In this document: positions 45,611 to 57,807 of the stretch, piece by piece
Layout: each line of letters starts with the position of its first letter
How positions within the stretch are numbered: position 1 is the stretch's first letter
NCBI RefSeq assembly: GCF_901000735.1
Contig: NC_081542.1
Location: forward strand, 33,843,243-33,907,242
Length of the DNA: 64,000 bases
Reading direction: 5' to 3'
Origin: Corylus avellana
Lineage: Eukaryota > Streptophyta > Magnoliopsida > Fagales > Betulaceae
Program-made: the position numbers and the translations under genes
Notes under the pieces: generated by a model
Database searches by the model: none
Seen by the model: only the letters and a program-made list of their open reading frames with translations
Told to the model about the DNA's origin: nothing

Positions 45611-46190
45611 TGTTGGTCCATAATTTAGTTGGGTTGGGCCCAGTTCGAACCTATCGGCCCATTCCCAATACTCGGTCATTTTTTACTGTTCAGAATAAAC
45701 TCATGTTCGGCAGACTTAGGCTTATATAGATTATATTATCGACACTCGGTTATCAGGCTCGGTCAGTCGAGCCTGAGGTAGGTACCGAGTGTTACCCTTA
45801 GGAAATAATAAACATATCTGAATAAATATCCTATTTGATGTTCTCCGATATATTGTTGACACGTGGACCCTCGGTAAAAGTCTACAGTGTTAGATGAACA
45901 GGTACAATCTGATGCCTATAAAAGGGAGGTCCCCTTTCACTATTTCGGTAACTTCTTTTACCCTCCAAAAACTGAATACTTTGCCTATCTTTTCTCTGAT
46001 CCACAGTTTCCAAGTTCATTTTTTCTCTTAAACCCTGTGACTAACTTAGGCATCGGAGCTTCCAACGGCCGGACAACACCGACAGCTTTGATTCCTGTTT
46101 CTTTGTTGATTATTCAGTTATAACCCTCGGTTGATCCCTTGATCAAATAGGGTCCGTCACACGTCATCATTTCGGAAAACTGTCTCAACA
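45611..46190 (+). repeat. T2 5' LTR (580 bp)
   Basis: TGTTGGTCCATAATTTAG...AAAACTGTCTCAACA. Rich in CTCGGT phrases. The TATA box is at 45917 and the PBS starts 4 bp after the end. Confidence 0.93.
45917..45924 (+). promoter_or_regulatory. T2 LTR TATA box
   Basis: TATAAAAG within GATGCCTATAAAAGGGAGG. The same sequence is in the 3' LTR at 58114-58121, and T1 has TATAAAATG at the equivalent place. It would set the start of the element RNA about 30 bp downstream. Confidence 0.75.
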
Positions 46191-46193
46191 GCT

Positions 46194-46211
46194 TGGCGCC
46201 GTCTGTGGGAA
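46194..46211 (+). promoter_or_regulatory. T2 primer-binding site
   Basis: TGGCGCCGTCTGTGGGAA, 3 bases after the LTR end. It shares TGGCGCCG with the Athila PBS but diverges afterwards, so a different tRNA is used. I do not assign which. Confidence 0.8.
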
Positions 46212-46253
46212 CTCGATTTTTTATCGGTTCTTACTAATCTCATATATTCCGAT

Positions 46254-47731
46254 ATGGTGAACACACCCCCACACGCCAGCACATCCCCACATCTTATCCC
46301 AGTCATCCAACCAGATATACCCGGAACCTCACACGATCCAAATCCCCAAACAGCCATTATGGTGGGTTTCATGAAGCGCATAGCCGAATCTGTTGAGGCT
46401 ATGAGAAAGCAAAATGAAGAGATCGTCTCTAGGCTGCCTCCTAGAGAAGATTCGACACAGAAGAGAAGACGTGAGGAGTATTTTAGGGAGCCACCACCAT
46501 CAGCTCGGCATCAATCAACCCAATAAGACGCTGGAAGTTCAATACAAGGAAATCCGCATACCACTCAGACCAAAGCAAACACTCACCGACGAGAGCACAC
46601 CAAGAGTTCACAGCTTGGTGGTAGGTCACACCATGGAGAGTCTAGTCATGCCAAAACCCACCATAGTCATTCCCAGTGTAGTCATTCTCGTCATGCTCGG
46701 TCACATCTTGATAAGCCTGTGGAAGCTATCGTGCATAAAGACGTTAAAGATCTCCAGGAGAAGTTTGAAAAGATGGCTTTCTTAATCGAAAATGGGGAAA
46801 ATTGGTCCGCCACCGAGGATCTCATGCAACATACCAATTTACCTTTTACTGATTGGGTGATGAGGTTTCCAATGCCTAGTAGTTTTAAGGTTCCTCGGAT
46901 CGGCGAATATGATGGAAGTGGAGATCCTTCCGATCACATGGAAAGCTTCTGAGCTCACATCATCCTTCATGAAACTCCTGACGAAATTGCTTGCCGAGCC
47001 TTCCCGTTAACTCTAAGGGGAGTTGCTAAAGAATGGTTTGGAAGTCTGAGTCCTAAATCTGTTGATAATTTTGATTATCTTGGGCAGCAGTTCTTAGGAC
47101 AATTTCTTGCCGTTCGAAGAAGAAAGAAGAATCCAGCATATCTATTATCCCTAGTGCAAGGGAAGAACGAGTCCTTGAAGGATTATTTGTTACGGTTCAA
47201 TCGGGAGAAGCTGGCAGTGGAGAGTACTGACAAGCAAACCATTCTCTCAGCATTGATGCACGGTATACAGACTGAAGGGCCTCTGATGGCCGAGTTGTCC
47301 AAAAGGCCAAAAACAGGAACTTTGTGACAGTTCAACAGCAAGGCAGAGGAGTTTATCAACCAGGAAGAGACTATCTCAGCGTTGCTGAAATCTAAAGCTG
47401 CTGAGAACAATCCTGCTACTGATCCAGGTATGACGAAACCGAGGGTCTATGTCGAGAAGAAAAAGAAGGATCGCCAAAATCCTAAGATCCTGGAAAGAAA
47501 GGTCGATCTACCTCCACGGCCAAATTAGCATCAACAATATGTGGGATGGACACCCCTGAATACAACTGTTTATAAGGTGTTCATGGAAGTTAAGAAGGAT
47601 CTGAGCTTCCGATGGCCAGGAAGGATGAAGTCTCCTCCCCAGTACTGTAATACTCAGAAGTTTTGTGAGTATCATAATGATCATGGGCAACCGAGGATTG
47701 TATCAGTCTTCGATTCGAGATTGAAAAATTT
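46254..47731 (+). pseudogene. T2 Gag with four in-frame stops and a frameshift
   Basis: Reads from ATG 46254. His/Ser-rich N-terminal region (SHAKTHHSHSQCSHSRHARS, 46646-46710), then the gag domain with PSSFKVPRIGEYDGSGDP, AFPLTLRGVAKEWF and QFLAVRRRKKNPAYLLSLVQ (46870-47170). Zinc knuckle-like FCEYHNDHG near 47660. Stops: TAA 46524, TGA 46950, TGA 47325, TAG 47526. A frameshift at about 47692, inside the knuckle, moves coding into the pol frame. At least two stops fall where related proteins have Arg, fitting CGA to TGA. Confidence 0.85.
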
Positions 47732-50700
47732 TTGAGGAATGGAAAGTTGCTGAATTTCTTGGCTAAAGAAAATGGCAAGGGGAAGAGCTCCCAGGATGGT
47801 CAGGGTCAGTATTCGGGACAGAATAATGATCGATCACGCAATCAAAGGCTGAGGCGTGAGGAATCGAGAGTTTCGCAGAATCAGCAGCAGAGTCCCCAGA
47901 ACCAAGCTATTATTGGCGAGATTCGTACTATCTCAGGAGGCCTTGCTAGTGGAGGAGAATCAAGCTCGGCGAGGAAGGCTTATGCCAAGCAGGCAAGAAT
48001 GGAAGAAATCCTAGTAATTGAAAAACCCTCCAAAATCTAGAAACAAGAATCGAGTATTCTAACATTTTCAGAGGAAGATGCAAAAGAAGTCTCGATGCCA
48101 CATGATGATGCGTTGGTGATAACTCTAACGGTGGCTAACCATGCCGTTCATCGAGTGTTGATAGACAACGGAAGCTCGGCTGATATCATTTATTGGACAG
48201 TTGTTCAACAATTGGGCATTGCCCAAGAGAAGTTGAAGCCCTTCCTGTCACCATTGATAGGATTTGCAAGTGAGCGTGTCCAACCCATTGGGTTGATTGC
48301 TCTTCCAATCACAGCGGGGACCGCTCCCAGGCAATCCACTATGATGGTAGGTTTTTTGGTCATCGACCGACCATCAGCTTATAACATGATCATCGGTCGT
48401 CCAGCTTTGAATCAATTGAGAGCGGTTACTTCTACCTACCACTTGAAAGTAAAGTTCCCAACCATTGAGGGAGTTGGCGAGGTTCAGGGAGACCAAGTTG
48501 TTGCCAGAAGGTGTTACCATACGTCCTTGAAGAAATGCACAAAGTCAGCACTTTTGACTATCGGCAATTTGGGTGATGAGCGGAAGATGCAGTTGAGAAA
48601 GGAGCCAGCTGAGCCATTAGTTGACGTACCCATAGCTGAAGAAAAGGTTGTCAAGATCGATTCTCAACTAACTTCTAGGGTTAGAGAAGTCCTTGTTCGG
48701 TTTCTCCAACAAAACCTCGAAGTTTTTGCATGGTCTCCTGAAGACATGCCAGGGATTGATCCCAAGGATATTGTTCATCACTTGAACATTAATCCCGAAG
48801 TTAAACCTGTAAAACAGAAGCGAAGGAAATTTGCTCCATACAGAAACATGGCAATTGCCGAGGAGGTGGGCAAGCTCCTGAAAGCTCAGTTTATCGAAGA
48901 AGCGCATTACCCTGATTGGTTGTCCAATGTGGTGATGGTTAAGAAGTCTTCTGGGAAGTGGAAGATGTGTATAGATTTTACCGATCTTAACAAGGCCTGC
49001 CCAAAGGATAGTTTTCCATTACCCCATATTAGCTTTTTGGTTGATGCAACAGCGGGGTATGAGTTGCTGAGCTTCATGGATGCCTTCTCGGGCTATAATC
49101 AGATTTTCATGCATCCATCTGATCAAGAAAAGACAGCCTTCATCACCGACCGAGGGTTATATTGCTACAAAGTCATGCCATTCGGTTTGAAAAATGTCGG
49201 TGCAACTTACCAGAGGTTGGTAAACAAGATGTTTCAAGAGCAGATCGGGAAGAACATGGAAGTTTATGTTGATGATATGCTAGTCAAGAGCAAGCTGCGG
49301 ATAGATCATGTGACAGATTTGCAAGAAGCCTTCAAGACATTGAAGCGTTTCAAGATGAAGCTTAATCCCACCAAATGTGCATTTGGAGTTTCATCTGGGA
49401 AGTTCCTCGGTTATATGGTGTCTAGCCGAGGGATTGAGGATAATCCAGAGAAGATTCAAGCGGTGTTGGATATGCAATCTCCAAAAAATGTAAAGCAAGT
49501 TCAGCAGTTGACAGGGAGAATCGCAGCTTTGAACAAGTTCATCTCTCGGTCTACAGATAAGTGTCTCCCATTTTTTAAGATTTTGCGCAAGGCTTTCGAA
49601 TGGTCTGAAGAATGTGAGCAGGCATTCGAGCAACTTAAGAGATACCTGGTCAGTCCACCTCTTCTCAGCCGAGTTATTCCTGGAGAAGTATTATATTTGT
49701 ACTTAGCCGTATCTCCGACTGCGGTCAGTACAGCCTTGATTCGCAAAGAAGAGGGTGTTCAGAAGCCGGTTTACTTTATTAGCTGAGCGTTACATGGGGC
49801 CGAGGAGAGATACGTGCAGATGGAGAAACTTGCTTTCACCCTGGTAGTTGCTTCCAGGAAGCTCCGACCGTACTTCCAAGCTCATACAATCAATGTTTTG
49901 ACCGAGTATCCATTGAAGAAAGTACTCCGAAAGTTAGACTTGTCTGGTCGGTTAGTCAACTAGGCAATCGAAATTAGTGAATTCGACATTCATTTTGTCT
50001 CACGTAATGCTGTTAAAGGTCAAGCTTTAGCAGACTTTGTGGTAGAATTCACCAACATTCAAGACCAGGAGGATTGGCCGAAGGAGAGGACATGGGTAAT
50101 TTATGTGGATGGTTCATCCACCAAGATAAATGGTGGAGCTGGAGTTGTAATTATTACACCAGATGGAAGAGAGTTGAAGAGTTCATTGAGATTGGAATTT
50201 AAAACTACTAACAATGAAGCCGAGTATGAAGCTGTAATAGCTGGACTCGGTTTAGCCCAAGAGCTAGAGGCAGAGTTTGTAGAGGTGCGGAGTGATTCTC
50301 AAGTTATTGTCGGCCACATTCGCGGCAAGTTTGAGGCTAAGGGCAGCAAGATGAAGCTCTACTTATCCAATATTAAAGGTATGCAAAAAACTTTCAAAAA
50401 GTGTTGCATTGTTAAAATCCCAAGAGAAGAGAATGAGAAGGCAGACCATCTAGCCCGTTTGGGCTCTTCAACCGAGTGTGAATTGGGGGAGACTGACCAG
50501 ATAGTACAAATTCAGCAACAACCTTCCATCGTTGAGAAGGTTTTTATTTTAACTATCGAAGTCATGCCTGCTTGGGCTGAAGAAATTGTTAATTACCTTG
50601 AAAAGGGAATTCTGCCAGGAGATAAGAGGAATGTAGTGCAGTTAAGAAGAAAGGCTGCTCGGTTCGCACTGGTCAATGGAGCTCTTTTTAAACGAGGTTT

Positions 50701-50812
50701 TATGTTACCTCTCCTTAAATGTGTCTCTAAAGAAGAGGGTGATTATATCCTTCGTGAGATTCATGAAGGAATCTGTGGAAGTCACTCGGAGGCCCGCATT
50801 TTAGCACACAAA
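47732..50812 (+). pseudogene. T2 protease, RT, RNase H and archaeal-type RNase H
   Basis: One frame with stops at 48038 (TAG), 49784 (TGA) and 49961 (TAG, Trp site). Protease LIDNGSSADIIYW (48159) and MIIGRPALNQL. RT: FAPYRNMAIAEEVGKLL (48830), [40 protein letters not shown] and YVDDML (about 49265). RNase H from 49597 (EWSEECEQAFEQL). aRNase H: WVIYVDGSS (50095), TTNNEAEY and SDSQVIVGHIRG. Then the first half of the integrase finger (REIHEGICGSHSEARILAHK) up to the hAT insertion. The dual RNase H is diagnostic of Tat elements. Confidence 0.9.
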
Positions 50813-51659
50813 GCGGTGAGTAGGGGTGAAATTTAAAACCGCCTAACCGCAACCGCTAACCGCTAACCGTTATAACCGTTAACCGCTAACCGTCTAACCG
50901 CCTAACCGCTTTGAAAGCGGTTAGTAAAAACCGCTAACCGCCTAGGCGGTTGCGGTTAGCGGTTAGTGGGTTTTGGAAATCCGCTAACCGCTAACCGCTA
51001 CCCGCTAACCGGTTTTTTTAAAATATAATATATATTTATATATTATATATATATAATAACAATAAGTTGTGAGTTTATGAACTTTTTTTGGTTGATTGAA
51101 ATGAGCCTCAAGCTTCAAGTTTAACCATATATGTTGGTTTTTTTGGTTGCTTGTGAGTTTATGAATTTGTTTGTGTTTTATTTTATTTCTATGTGTGAGT
51201 TTATGAACTTACTTGTGAGTTTATGTATAAGACTACAAGTGAAGTGATGATTTTGTTGTAATTTTATTTGTATATTATATGATGTGTAGATTTGTAGAAG
51301 GTGGCCAACAAGATTTTGGTATATAGCAATTTTTAATGCTAAAATGGCCATGGAAAGGGAAAAAAAATGTTTAAAATGAGAAAAAAAAAATGTTTAAAGT
51401 GAGCCCAAAACCGGCCCAAACCCGGTCCAAACCCGGCCCAAAATCGGTCCAAAGAAAAAAGCCCAAAAAAAGCGGTTAGAAAAAAGCGGTTATTCCAAAG
51501 CGGTTAACCGCTAACCGGGCGGTTAACCGCCTAGGCGGTTAACCGCTACCCGGTTAGCGGAGGCGGTTAGTAAAATTTACTAACCGCCTAGGCGGTTGCG
51601 GTTAGCGGTTTTAGCCACTAACCGCTAACTGCAACCGCTATTTCACCCCTAGCGGTGAG
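50813..51659. mobile_element. hAT-type non-autonomous element (831 bp), TSD GCGGTGAG
   Basis: The element (50821-51651) starts TAGGGGTGAAAT and ends ATTTCACCCCTA, a perfect 12-bp inverted repeat. GCGGTGAG is repeated perfectly at 50813-50820 and 51652-51659. Subterminal regions are arrays of CCGCTAACCG and GCGGTTAGCGG. The core is AT-rich with TATATATT runs. No ORF. It interrupts the T2 integrase zinc finger, so it landed after T2 inserted. Confidence 0.93.
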
Positions 51660-52647
51660 AGCAGGGTTCTTTTGGCCGAGTATGAACCAGGACTCCATAA
51701 ACATGGTCAAAACTTGTGACAATTGTCGGCGCTTTGCCAACGTTATCAAGCAACCTCCTAAAGAACTTAGCTCGGTTTCCTCGCCATGGCCGTTTTCACA
51801 ATGGGGGGTAGATATAGTAGGGCCATTACCTACAGGCAAAGGAGGAGTGCGGTTCGTTGTAGTCGCTGTCGATTATTTCACCAAGTGGGCAGAGGCTAAA
51901 GCTCTGGTGAATATTACCGCAAAGAACATCGAGAAATTTCTTTGGAAAAGTGTCATTTGTCGATATGGGATTCCTCATGCTGTTGTTACAGACAATGGTA
52001 AGCAGTTTGACTGTGAGACCTTTCGAAATTGGTGTGCTGGACTTCATGTTCGGCAATACTTTTCATCCCCAGGACATCCCCAAGCAAATGGACAAGTAGA
52101 AGCAACTAACAAAACCATATTCAAGATTCTGAAGAAGAAGCTCGATCAGCACAAAGGGGAATGGGCGAAAAATCTTCCTAAAGTTTTGTGGGCATATCGC
52201 ACAACCAGGAGAACTCCGACTGAGGAAACTCCTTTCGCCTTAGCCTACGGAACCGAGGCTGTCATCCCTGCAGAGGTCGGATCGGGGAGTTTTCACGTGG
52301 ACACATTCAACCCCGATCTCAACGGCGAAGGTTTGAAGCTACATTTGGACTTGCTACAAGAAAAACAAGATCAGGCTCAAGTCACAATGGCATCATACCA
52401 GCAGAGAGTTGCTTTGTATTTCAACCGACGGGTGAAACGTCGTAGTTTCCAAGTTGGAGATTTGGTTCTGAAAAAAGTCACCCTGGCAACCAAAGATGGA
52501 ACCGAAGGAAAACTCGCACCGAATTGGGAAGGACAATACCAGGTGATCAAATGTGGCAAAGCGGGAGCTTACCATCTTACAAACTCTGAAGGAAAACAAC
52601 TCCAACGACCATGGAATGCTGAACATCTTAAGAAGTATTTTGTATAG
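51652..52647 (+). pseudogene. T2 integrase (second part of finger, core, C-terminus)
   Basis: Continues the finger as FFWPSMNQDSINMVKTCDNC. The core has the full DDE set: WGVDIVGPL (Asp), VVTDNGKQF (Asp) and PQANGQVEATNKT (Glu). Then the HKGEWAKNLPKVLWAYRTT, AYGTEAVIPAE and GDLVLKKVTLATKD motifs, ending KKYFV at 52647. This 3' part is fully open (about 330 codons) and best preserved in T2. It is disabled by the hAT element and upstream stops. Confidence 0.88.
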
Positions 52648-53917
52648 AATTATAATTCTCATAGCATCACTTTTGTTGTATTCTTTTTATGGTTAAATCG
52701 ATGCATATTAATGAAGGATCCTCTGAGGTTATAATCATACAGAAATCTTAAGCATGTGGCAGCCCATGTCTTCGGTTAACGTTCGGAGATTAAATTCAGA
52801 TAAAAACAATCTTTAGAAGGATTCTTATAAACACTTTCTGAAAACCTTAAGTGAAAAATGGCCATAGAATTCTCGAGCATCACTCGATATGTTCTTACCG
52901 AGGCGCTTTAACTAAACGAATGTAAACCTTTTTTCTGAAAAGGTTCTACCTCGGCGAAACATAGCCGGAGAATTTACCGAGTTTTGCTCGGTCAAATGTC
53001 CAAGCATGCCAAAACGTGCCAAGCTCAGCATCCAATAAAATTCTCTATTCTATACTCGGAAAATGTAGCTGAACTAAAGCACTTTTCCGAGAGTCATCTT
53101 TTGAAGAAGTACTTATAACACTCTCCAACCCTTCGGTGAAATATAGCTAGAGAGTTTCCCGAACCCAATTCGGTGAAATATCACTAAAGCGCTTTCCCGA
53201 GGAAGAGTTTGGAAATATAGCTGAACAAAGCGCTTTCCAAAACTTAAACCTTTTGCTCAAACGTTCCCTTCAGCGAAACATAGCCTGAGAATTCCCGAGT
53301 GTAACTCGGCGAAACGTCACTAAGGCACTTTCCCAAGGAGGAGTTCGGAGATATAGCTGAACAAAGCGCTTTCCAAACTTAACCTTTACTCGAAGGTTCT
53401 ACATCAGAGAAATATAGCCAGAGAAGTTCCCGAACGTATTTCGATAAACATCACTAAGGCACTTTCCCGATGATGAAGTTCATAAGCATCCTTACAACTA
53501 CAGCATCCACCGAGTATTAAACCTTCATACCAAGCATTTTTCTCAAGCAAAGTATATGATTATCATAGATAAGTGTAATTTATTCACAAGCAGCGCATTC
53601 TCAGTCGAACATGCAGCATGCTACGGTATTAATTCAAGTTTTACACTCAGTTCAAGTTTTTTACGCCTCGTTAAGATTCTCATTAGTATAAATTACATTT
53701 ATAAACTATGGGAATCGGGGGGGTATACATAGTGTGTTTGCATGAAATTGCTGAGATCTATCGGTGTGCAAGTTTGATATTAAGGTTGATGTTAGCAAAA
53801 GAACAAAAATTTCTTTCTTTCATTATTAAAAAATTTCCTTCATTTACAAGTTAAGATAATTAGATACAAAAAGAGATATGTTATCTCTGTTATTTACATC
53901 TGGGAAAATCAGGAAGA
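52648..53917 (+). repeat. T2 post-pol spacer with degenerate tandem repeats of about 135 bp
   Basis: Non-coding. The phrase TCACTAAGGCACTTTCCC recurs at 53181, 53318 and 53451 (spacing 137 and 133 bp). Between copies is ATAGCTGAACAAAGCGCTTT (near 53217 and 53352). Weaker copies extend left to about 52890. T1 has 39-bp and 70-bp arrays at the same place, so position is conserved but unit sequence is not. Confidence 0.75.
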
Positions 53918-55053
53918 TTAAGAGGAGGCACAGTCCCATTCTTCATCAAATACAGTTATTGATTCTTTCGAATCAACAGTTGAAGATTTTTCAGCCCCAG
54001 GACGTTCAGCTGCAACAGAGGATTCCCCAGTCGCACGCTGAACAAATGGGTCGAAGCCGAACATTGTGATACCTTTGCAATCAGGCATCTGCTCTTTGCC
54101 AAGTATGGCAATCTTCGAAATGGCCTCTTCTGTGGGAGGAACATCTTCGGGTTTTATGGTGTTAAGGTCGAGACCCTTGGCAGGATTCTTCGACCAGCTG
54201 CAGAAGGTTTCGAAACCCGAAATGAAACCTGTGCCCCAACCGTAATCTCGGGCCCAGGAGGCGAAGGAGAGCTGCTTATAGAAATCCCGAGCTTTGTTCC
54301 TGTATTTGAAAACTTGCTCCTTAGCTCGTAGGAATTTCCCTTTAAAACCCCCAGCCCTCTTGTCAGCATCTTTGGCTTTCTTTTTTGCCGACTTTCTTCT
54401 TTTTTCTGAGGCCAGCAGCTGCTCTTCAGTTGTTTTCAGTTTTCCCTCAGCCACTTCGGCTCTGGTACACTGGATGGCCGAATATCTCTGAGCTTTCTAC
54501 AACTCTTCAGAAACTTGATTAATTCGAGACTCGCGGCTCGACATTGAAGTTCGGCCTTAGTAAGCTTTTCCTTATAGGAAGCCACCTTATCGACCAGGGC
54601 TGAGTTATCGAGAAGCAATTGTCTGTTCCTGGATCTCTCGGCAATCCCCTGGATACTTTGTTTTTGAACCCGAGAAAGAGCTTGAGAGCACCGAGCCTCC
54701 AGATCTGTAACCTTTTGTTTGGAAAGACGAAGCTCAGCCTCGTCATCATCAAGCTTCTTCTTTGTACTTTCGGGCTCCAACGTCAAAATTTCATCAAAGC
54801 TCCTCTTAAGCCGAGTTGCTCCCTCCTCAAGAGTCGAGAAGTCAGCTTTTAAACTCGCATGTATGGTTCGTTCAACAGCAAGCTCAGACTCCAACTTTTG
54901 AGACCTAGAGATAGCTCCAACACTTTGAGCTTCTAAACGTTGTATCTCGGCTTCAGCTTCCTCAAGCTTCTTCTTGATTTCCTTGTTTTCCCGAGCCATA
55001 ATCTCAGCAGACCTTCTGAAACGAAGGTAGTAGCTCATGCTGTTCATTGACCC

Positions 55054-55125
55054 CTACAGATAGAAAGAATTTTATTAGAACAAAAATATTACTGTTAGAG
55101 ACCAAGTAAGTGAGAATATATTTAC
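55054..55125 (-). other. Probable intron 2 of the T2 antisense gene (72 bp)
   Basis: Minus strand CTAGAG/GTAAATATA...TTTCTATCTGTAG/GGGTCAATG. GT-AG ends, T-rich. Removing it joins the MLYHQLE reading frame to GSMNSMSYY. Read-through hits a stop inside the intron. Confidence 0.65.
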
Positions 55126-56534
55126 CTCTAGCTGATGGTATAACATGTGCTCCATCACTTCCTTGGGGAATTGATCACTCATGTCTACTGGATTAGTGGC
55201 TGGGATCGCACTTGCCAATAGGGCGAAAGGGTTGTCAAGCCATTTGTCACCTAGCCGAGAAAGAGGCTCCCCAATAGTCCAAAAGATTGGGTCAGGTGTG
55301 TGCTCTGCTGAGGAGTCAGTTGCCCTCGAGGACCTGGCAGGGTTTTCCATGGAAACATTCATCACTAGTTCAGAGGGGCTCCCCGGGATCACACTCGGAG
55401 GCTTATTTTTTCCAAGTTGGGACGATTCTCCGAGGTGTGATAATTCGCCGCCAACTGGAAACTTGAAGCCAACCTCTTCTTCAGCAACTCCGTGCTCGGT
55501 AACCATAGGCTCTGAAGCCATTTGTGCACCACCAACAGGTTCGACAGTTGAAAGTTCGGCAACCACAACCTCATCAATATCTTGGGCTCCAGCATCTGCA
55601 GTCTCGGCGTGCGCATATTCGAGGTACATGGATGTGCCTCCAACCTCAGCCTGATCGGGGTGAATCGCATCAAGTGGTCGTTCTAGGGCCATTTGTGTAA
55701 CCACCTCTTCAAGAATCCGATCAGTAGCTACTGGGTCCTCTTCCTCAGAATCAGAAGAGTTTATCTGTACAAACTCGGCAGGAGTAGAAGAAGGAGGGAT
55801 AGCCGAGGGTGGAGTAACTTCCGGAACTTCGGAAGCAGCAACTTCAGCTCTAGCAGTTGTATAAAAAGGAGTTGGGGGAGTCCGCTCTGCAAGGAGGGCA
55901 TCCTAAGCTAACTTATCCTGCCTACTCAGGAACTCCCTGACCCCGCCAAGGACATTGGAGTATGCCCTGACATGAGGAGCAGTTGTTTCAGGCTCAGGTG
56001 CTTTCGGATCAATGGCACCCCCACTTCTCACTTCTTCAGTCATAGCAGCCGAATGTCCTGTCACTTCTTCCACTGCAGGTTCGGAAATAAGTCCGGCTGT
56101 CTTCGAGCTATCCTCGGCAGCCCTGATTTTCTTTTTAATCTTCCCAGCAATGGTCTTTACTCGTTTCTTGTTCTTCTTCGGAGAGGGGAATTTGGGACCC
56201 TCGGGCTCATCAGCAATCGTCAACGAGACTCTTGCACTAACCGGCAGCCTCGCCAAGGTTTTCTTTAGAGGAACATCTTCAGCTTTCCTCTTTCCCTTCC
56301 CTTTGGAAGACTCGGTAGCCTTAGCAGTCGGCTTTCTCGGCAACTCGGTAGCTGGTGCTCTCGGCGTAGTAGCTTCTACTAGCCTTGCGGGTGCGGGGGT
56401 CCACACATATCGCCTCAGGTTCTCCTCAACCATGATGACGTCGTAATCCATCTTTAGAGGATTAAGCTCGGCGTACCTCAGCACATCCTTCACACGTTTC
56501 TCCTCCACCGGGGTTAAACGAGGTTCTTGTTGAC

Positions 56535-56609
56535 CTGAAAAACAGATATCAGAAATAGTTTTGCCACAAAAGAGAAGTAAAACGAACAAAGTGCGAAACT
56601 CAGCTTTAC
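56535..56609 (-). other. Probable intron 1 of the T2 antisense gene (75 bp)
   Basis: Minus strand AACCGAG/GTAAAGCTG...TATCTGTTTTTCAG/GTCAACAAG. GT-AG with a pyrimidine tract. It is a multiple of three with no in-frame stop, so retention adds 25 mainly hydrophobic residues (LFVLLLFCG) to the protein. Confidence 0.6.
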
Positions 56610-57789
56610 CTCGGTTTGACGGGGCAGTAGTTTCTCGAGGGACGCTTGGGTCCCTGATTACTTCGGAAGGTGAGAATTCCCAGTTACCTTGTACAAAGAA
56701 AAACTCATCCTTCCACCCATGGTTGCTCGAATAGGTGCGCCTGAAGGTGAAGAGTTTCTTTTTCTTTCTGAGTTGGAAAGTGTACAGAAACTCGGTTCTG
56801 GAACACTTCATCAGTCGGTAAACCGAGAGAAACTCTGCAACTGTGAGTGGATAATCCACCCCGAGGATCATTGGCCAAGCAATCATGGAGGCAAAGAATA
56901 CTCTCCAACCGTTCGGCGCCAATTGATGTGGAGCTATCGGAACGTAACTCAGCAACTCCCGAACTACCCTCGGGAAAGGCAGCCTCAAACCAATCTGGAA
57001 CATGTCCAAATAAACGCAGGCTTCTTTACTGTCGACATCCACCACAGCCCCAACATTATCGTCATCGAACCTTAGCTGAACCGAGTCAGGAAGGTGACAA
57101 GCTTCACGGATCTGCTGTTCATTTTCCCCCGACAATTTGGATCTCCATGTAACTGGGTGTGATTCACCCAGTTCCTTGGGAGTGTCTTCAACCTTAAGAC
57201 TCATCAGGAATCGACAGTAGAGGAATGTGAAACGAAAGATGGAAGTAAGTCCCTGTGGGAATATGTGTAGGCAACGTTCAAACAGGAGTGCTTGACTGAA
57301 CGTTCAAACAGGAGAAGGACGAATTCAAGAAAGGCTTGAATAAAGAAAATATCAAGATTGAAAGGAAAGAAGAAGATCGATGGAACTCCGAAAGAGCAAC
57401 AATGGCTTCTGCGATATAGAACAGTGGGGTTTGAACGAAGGGGAAGGAAGGTTTATAAAGACCTACGAAAGAAGACCGAACGACGCATTGAATACCCTAG
57501 GAGCTAGGGTTCGGCGAAGTGACGTTTTTGCATTTCTGTCTCTGTGCAGAAGCTGATGCGTGGCTACTACAGAAAACGTGAAACCATCAGAAATCCGACG
57601 CGTGGCTCGCGAAAAGGCGGACGTAAGCATCCCAAACGCTTCAGTTTTATTTTTTGAAATTCAAAATTCAAAATTTGAAATTCAAAAAAATCAATCAATT
57701 CGCGTCATTTTGCCAAAAGTTAAAACCGAGCTTATAAAAACTGACCTACACTCGGTTTTCTACATGTAATTTCCTTATTCTGTTAGAAA

Positions 57790-57807
57790 AGGAAATTGGG
57801 GGGTAAC
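57790..57807 (+). promoter_or_regulatory. T2 polypurine tract
   Basis: AGGAAATTGGGGGGTAAC directly precedes the 3' LTR. Confidence 0.8.

Larger units (their letters stand above)
53918..57204 (-). pseudogene. T2 antisense gene: PF04195-like domain plus long coiled coil, two introns
   Basis: Opposite strand to pol, between pol and 3' LTR. ATG 57204. Inferred exons 57204-56610, 56534-55126 and 55053-53918. Residues 60-130 hold IGLRLPFPRVVRELL, PHQLAPNGWRVFF and LTVAEFLSVYR, as in the plant 'putative gypsy type transposon' domain (Pfam PF04195, from memory). A Lys/Pro-rich basic region (KNKKRVKTIAGKIKKK) and an acidic Ser/Glu region follow. The last exon is a coiled coil (IKKKLEEAEAEIQRLEAQ) ending with SFASWARDYGW and ISGFETF. 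One TAG at 55903 and a shift plus stop near 54500 break it. Antisense genes after pol are known in some Tat elements such as Grande. Function unknown. Confidence 0.75.

Noticed and set aside
45887..46123. 78-codon ORF, repeated at 58084
   Set aside because: Falls entirely in the T2 LTRs across the transcription start. It is duplicated only because LTRs are duplicated; no domain.
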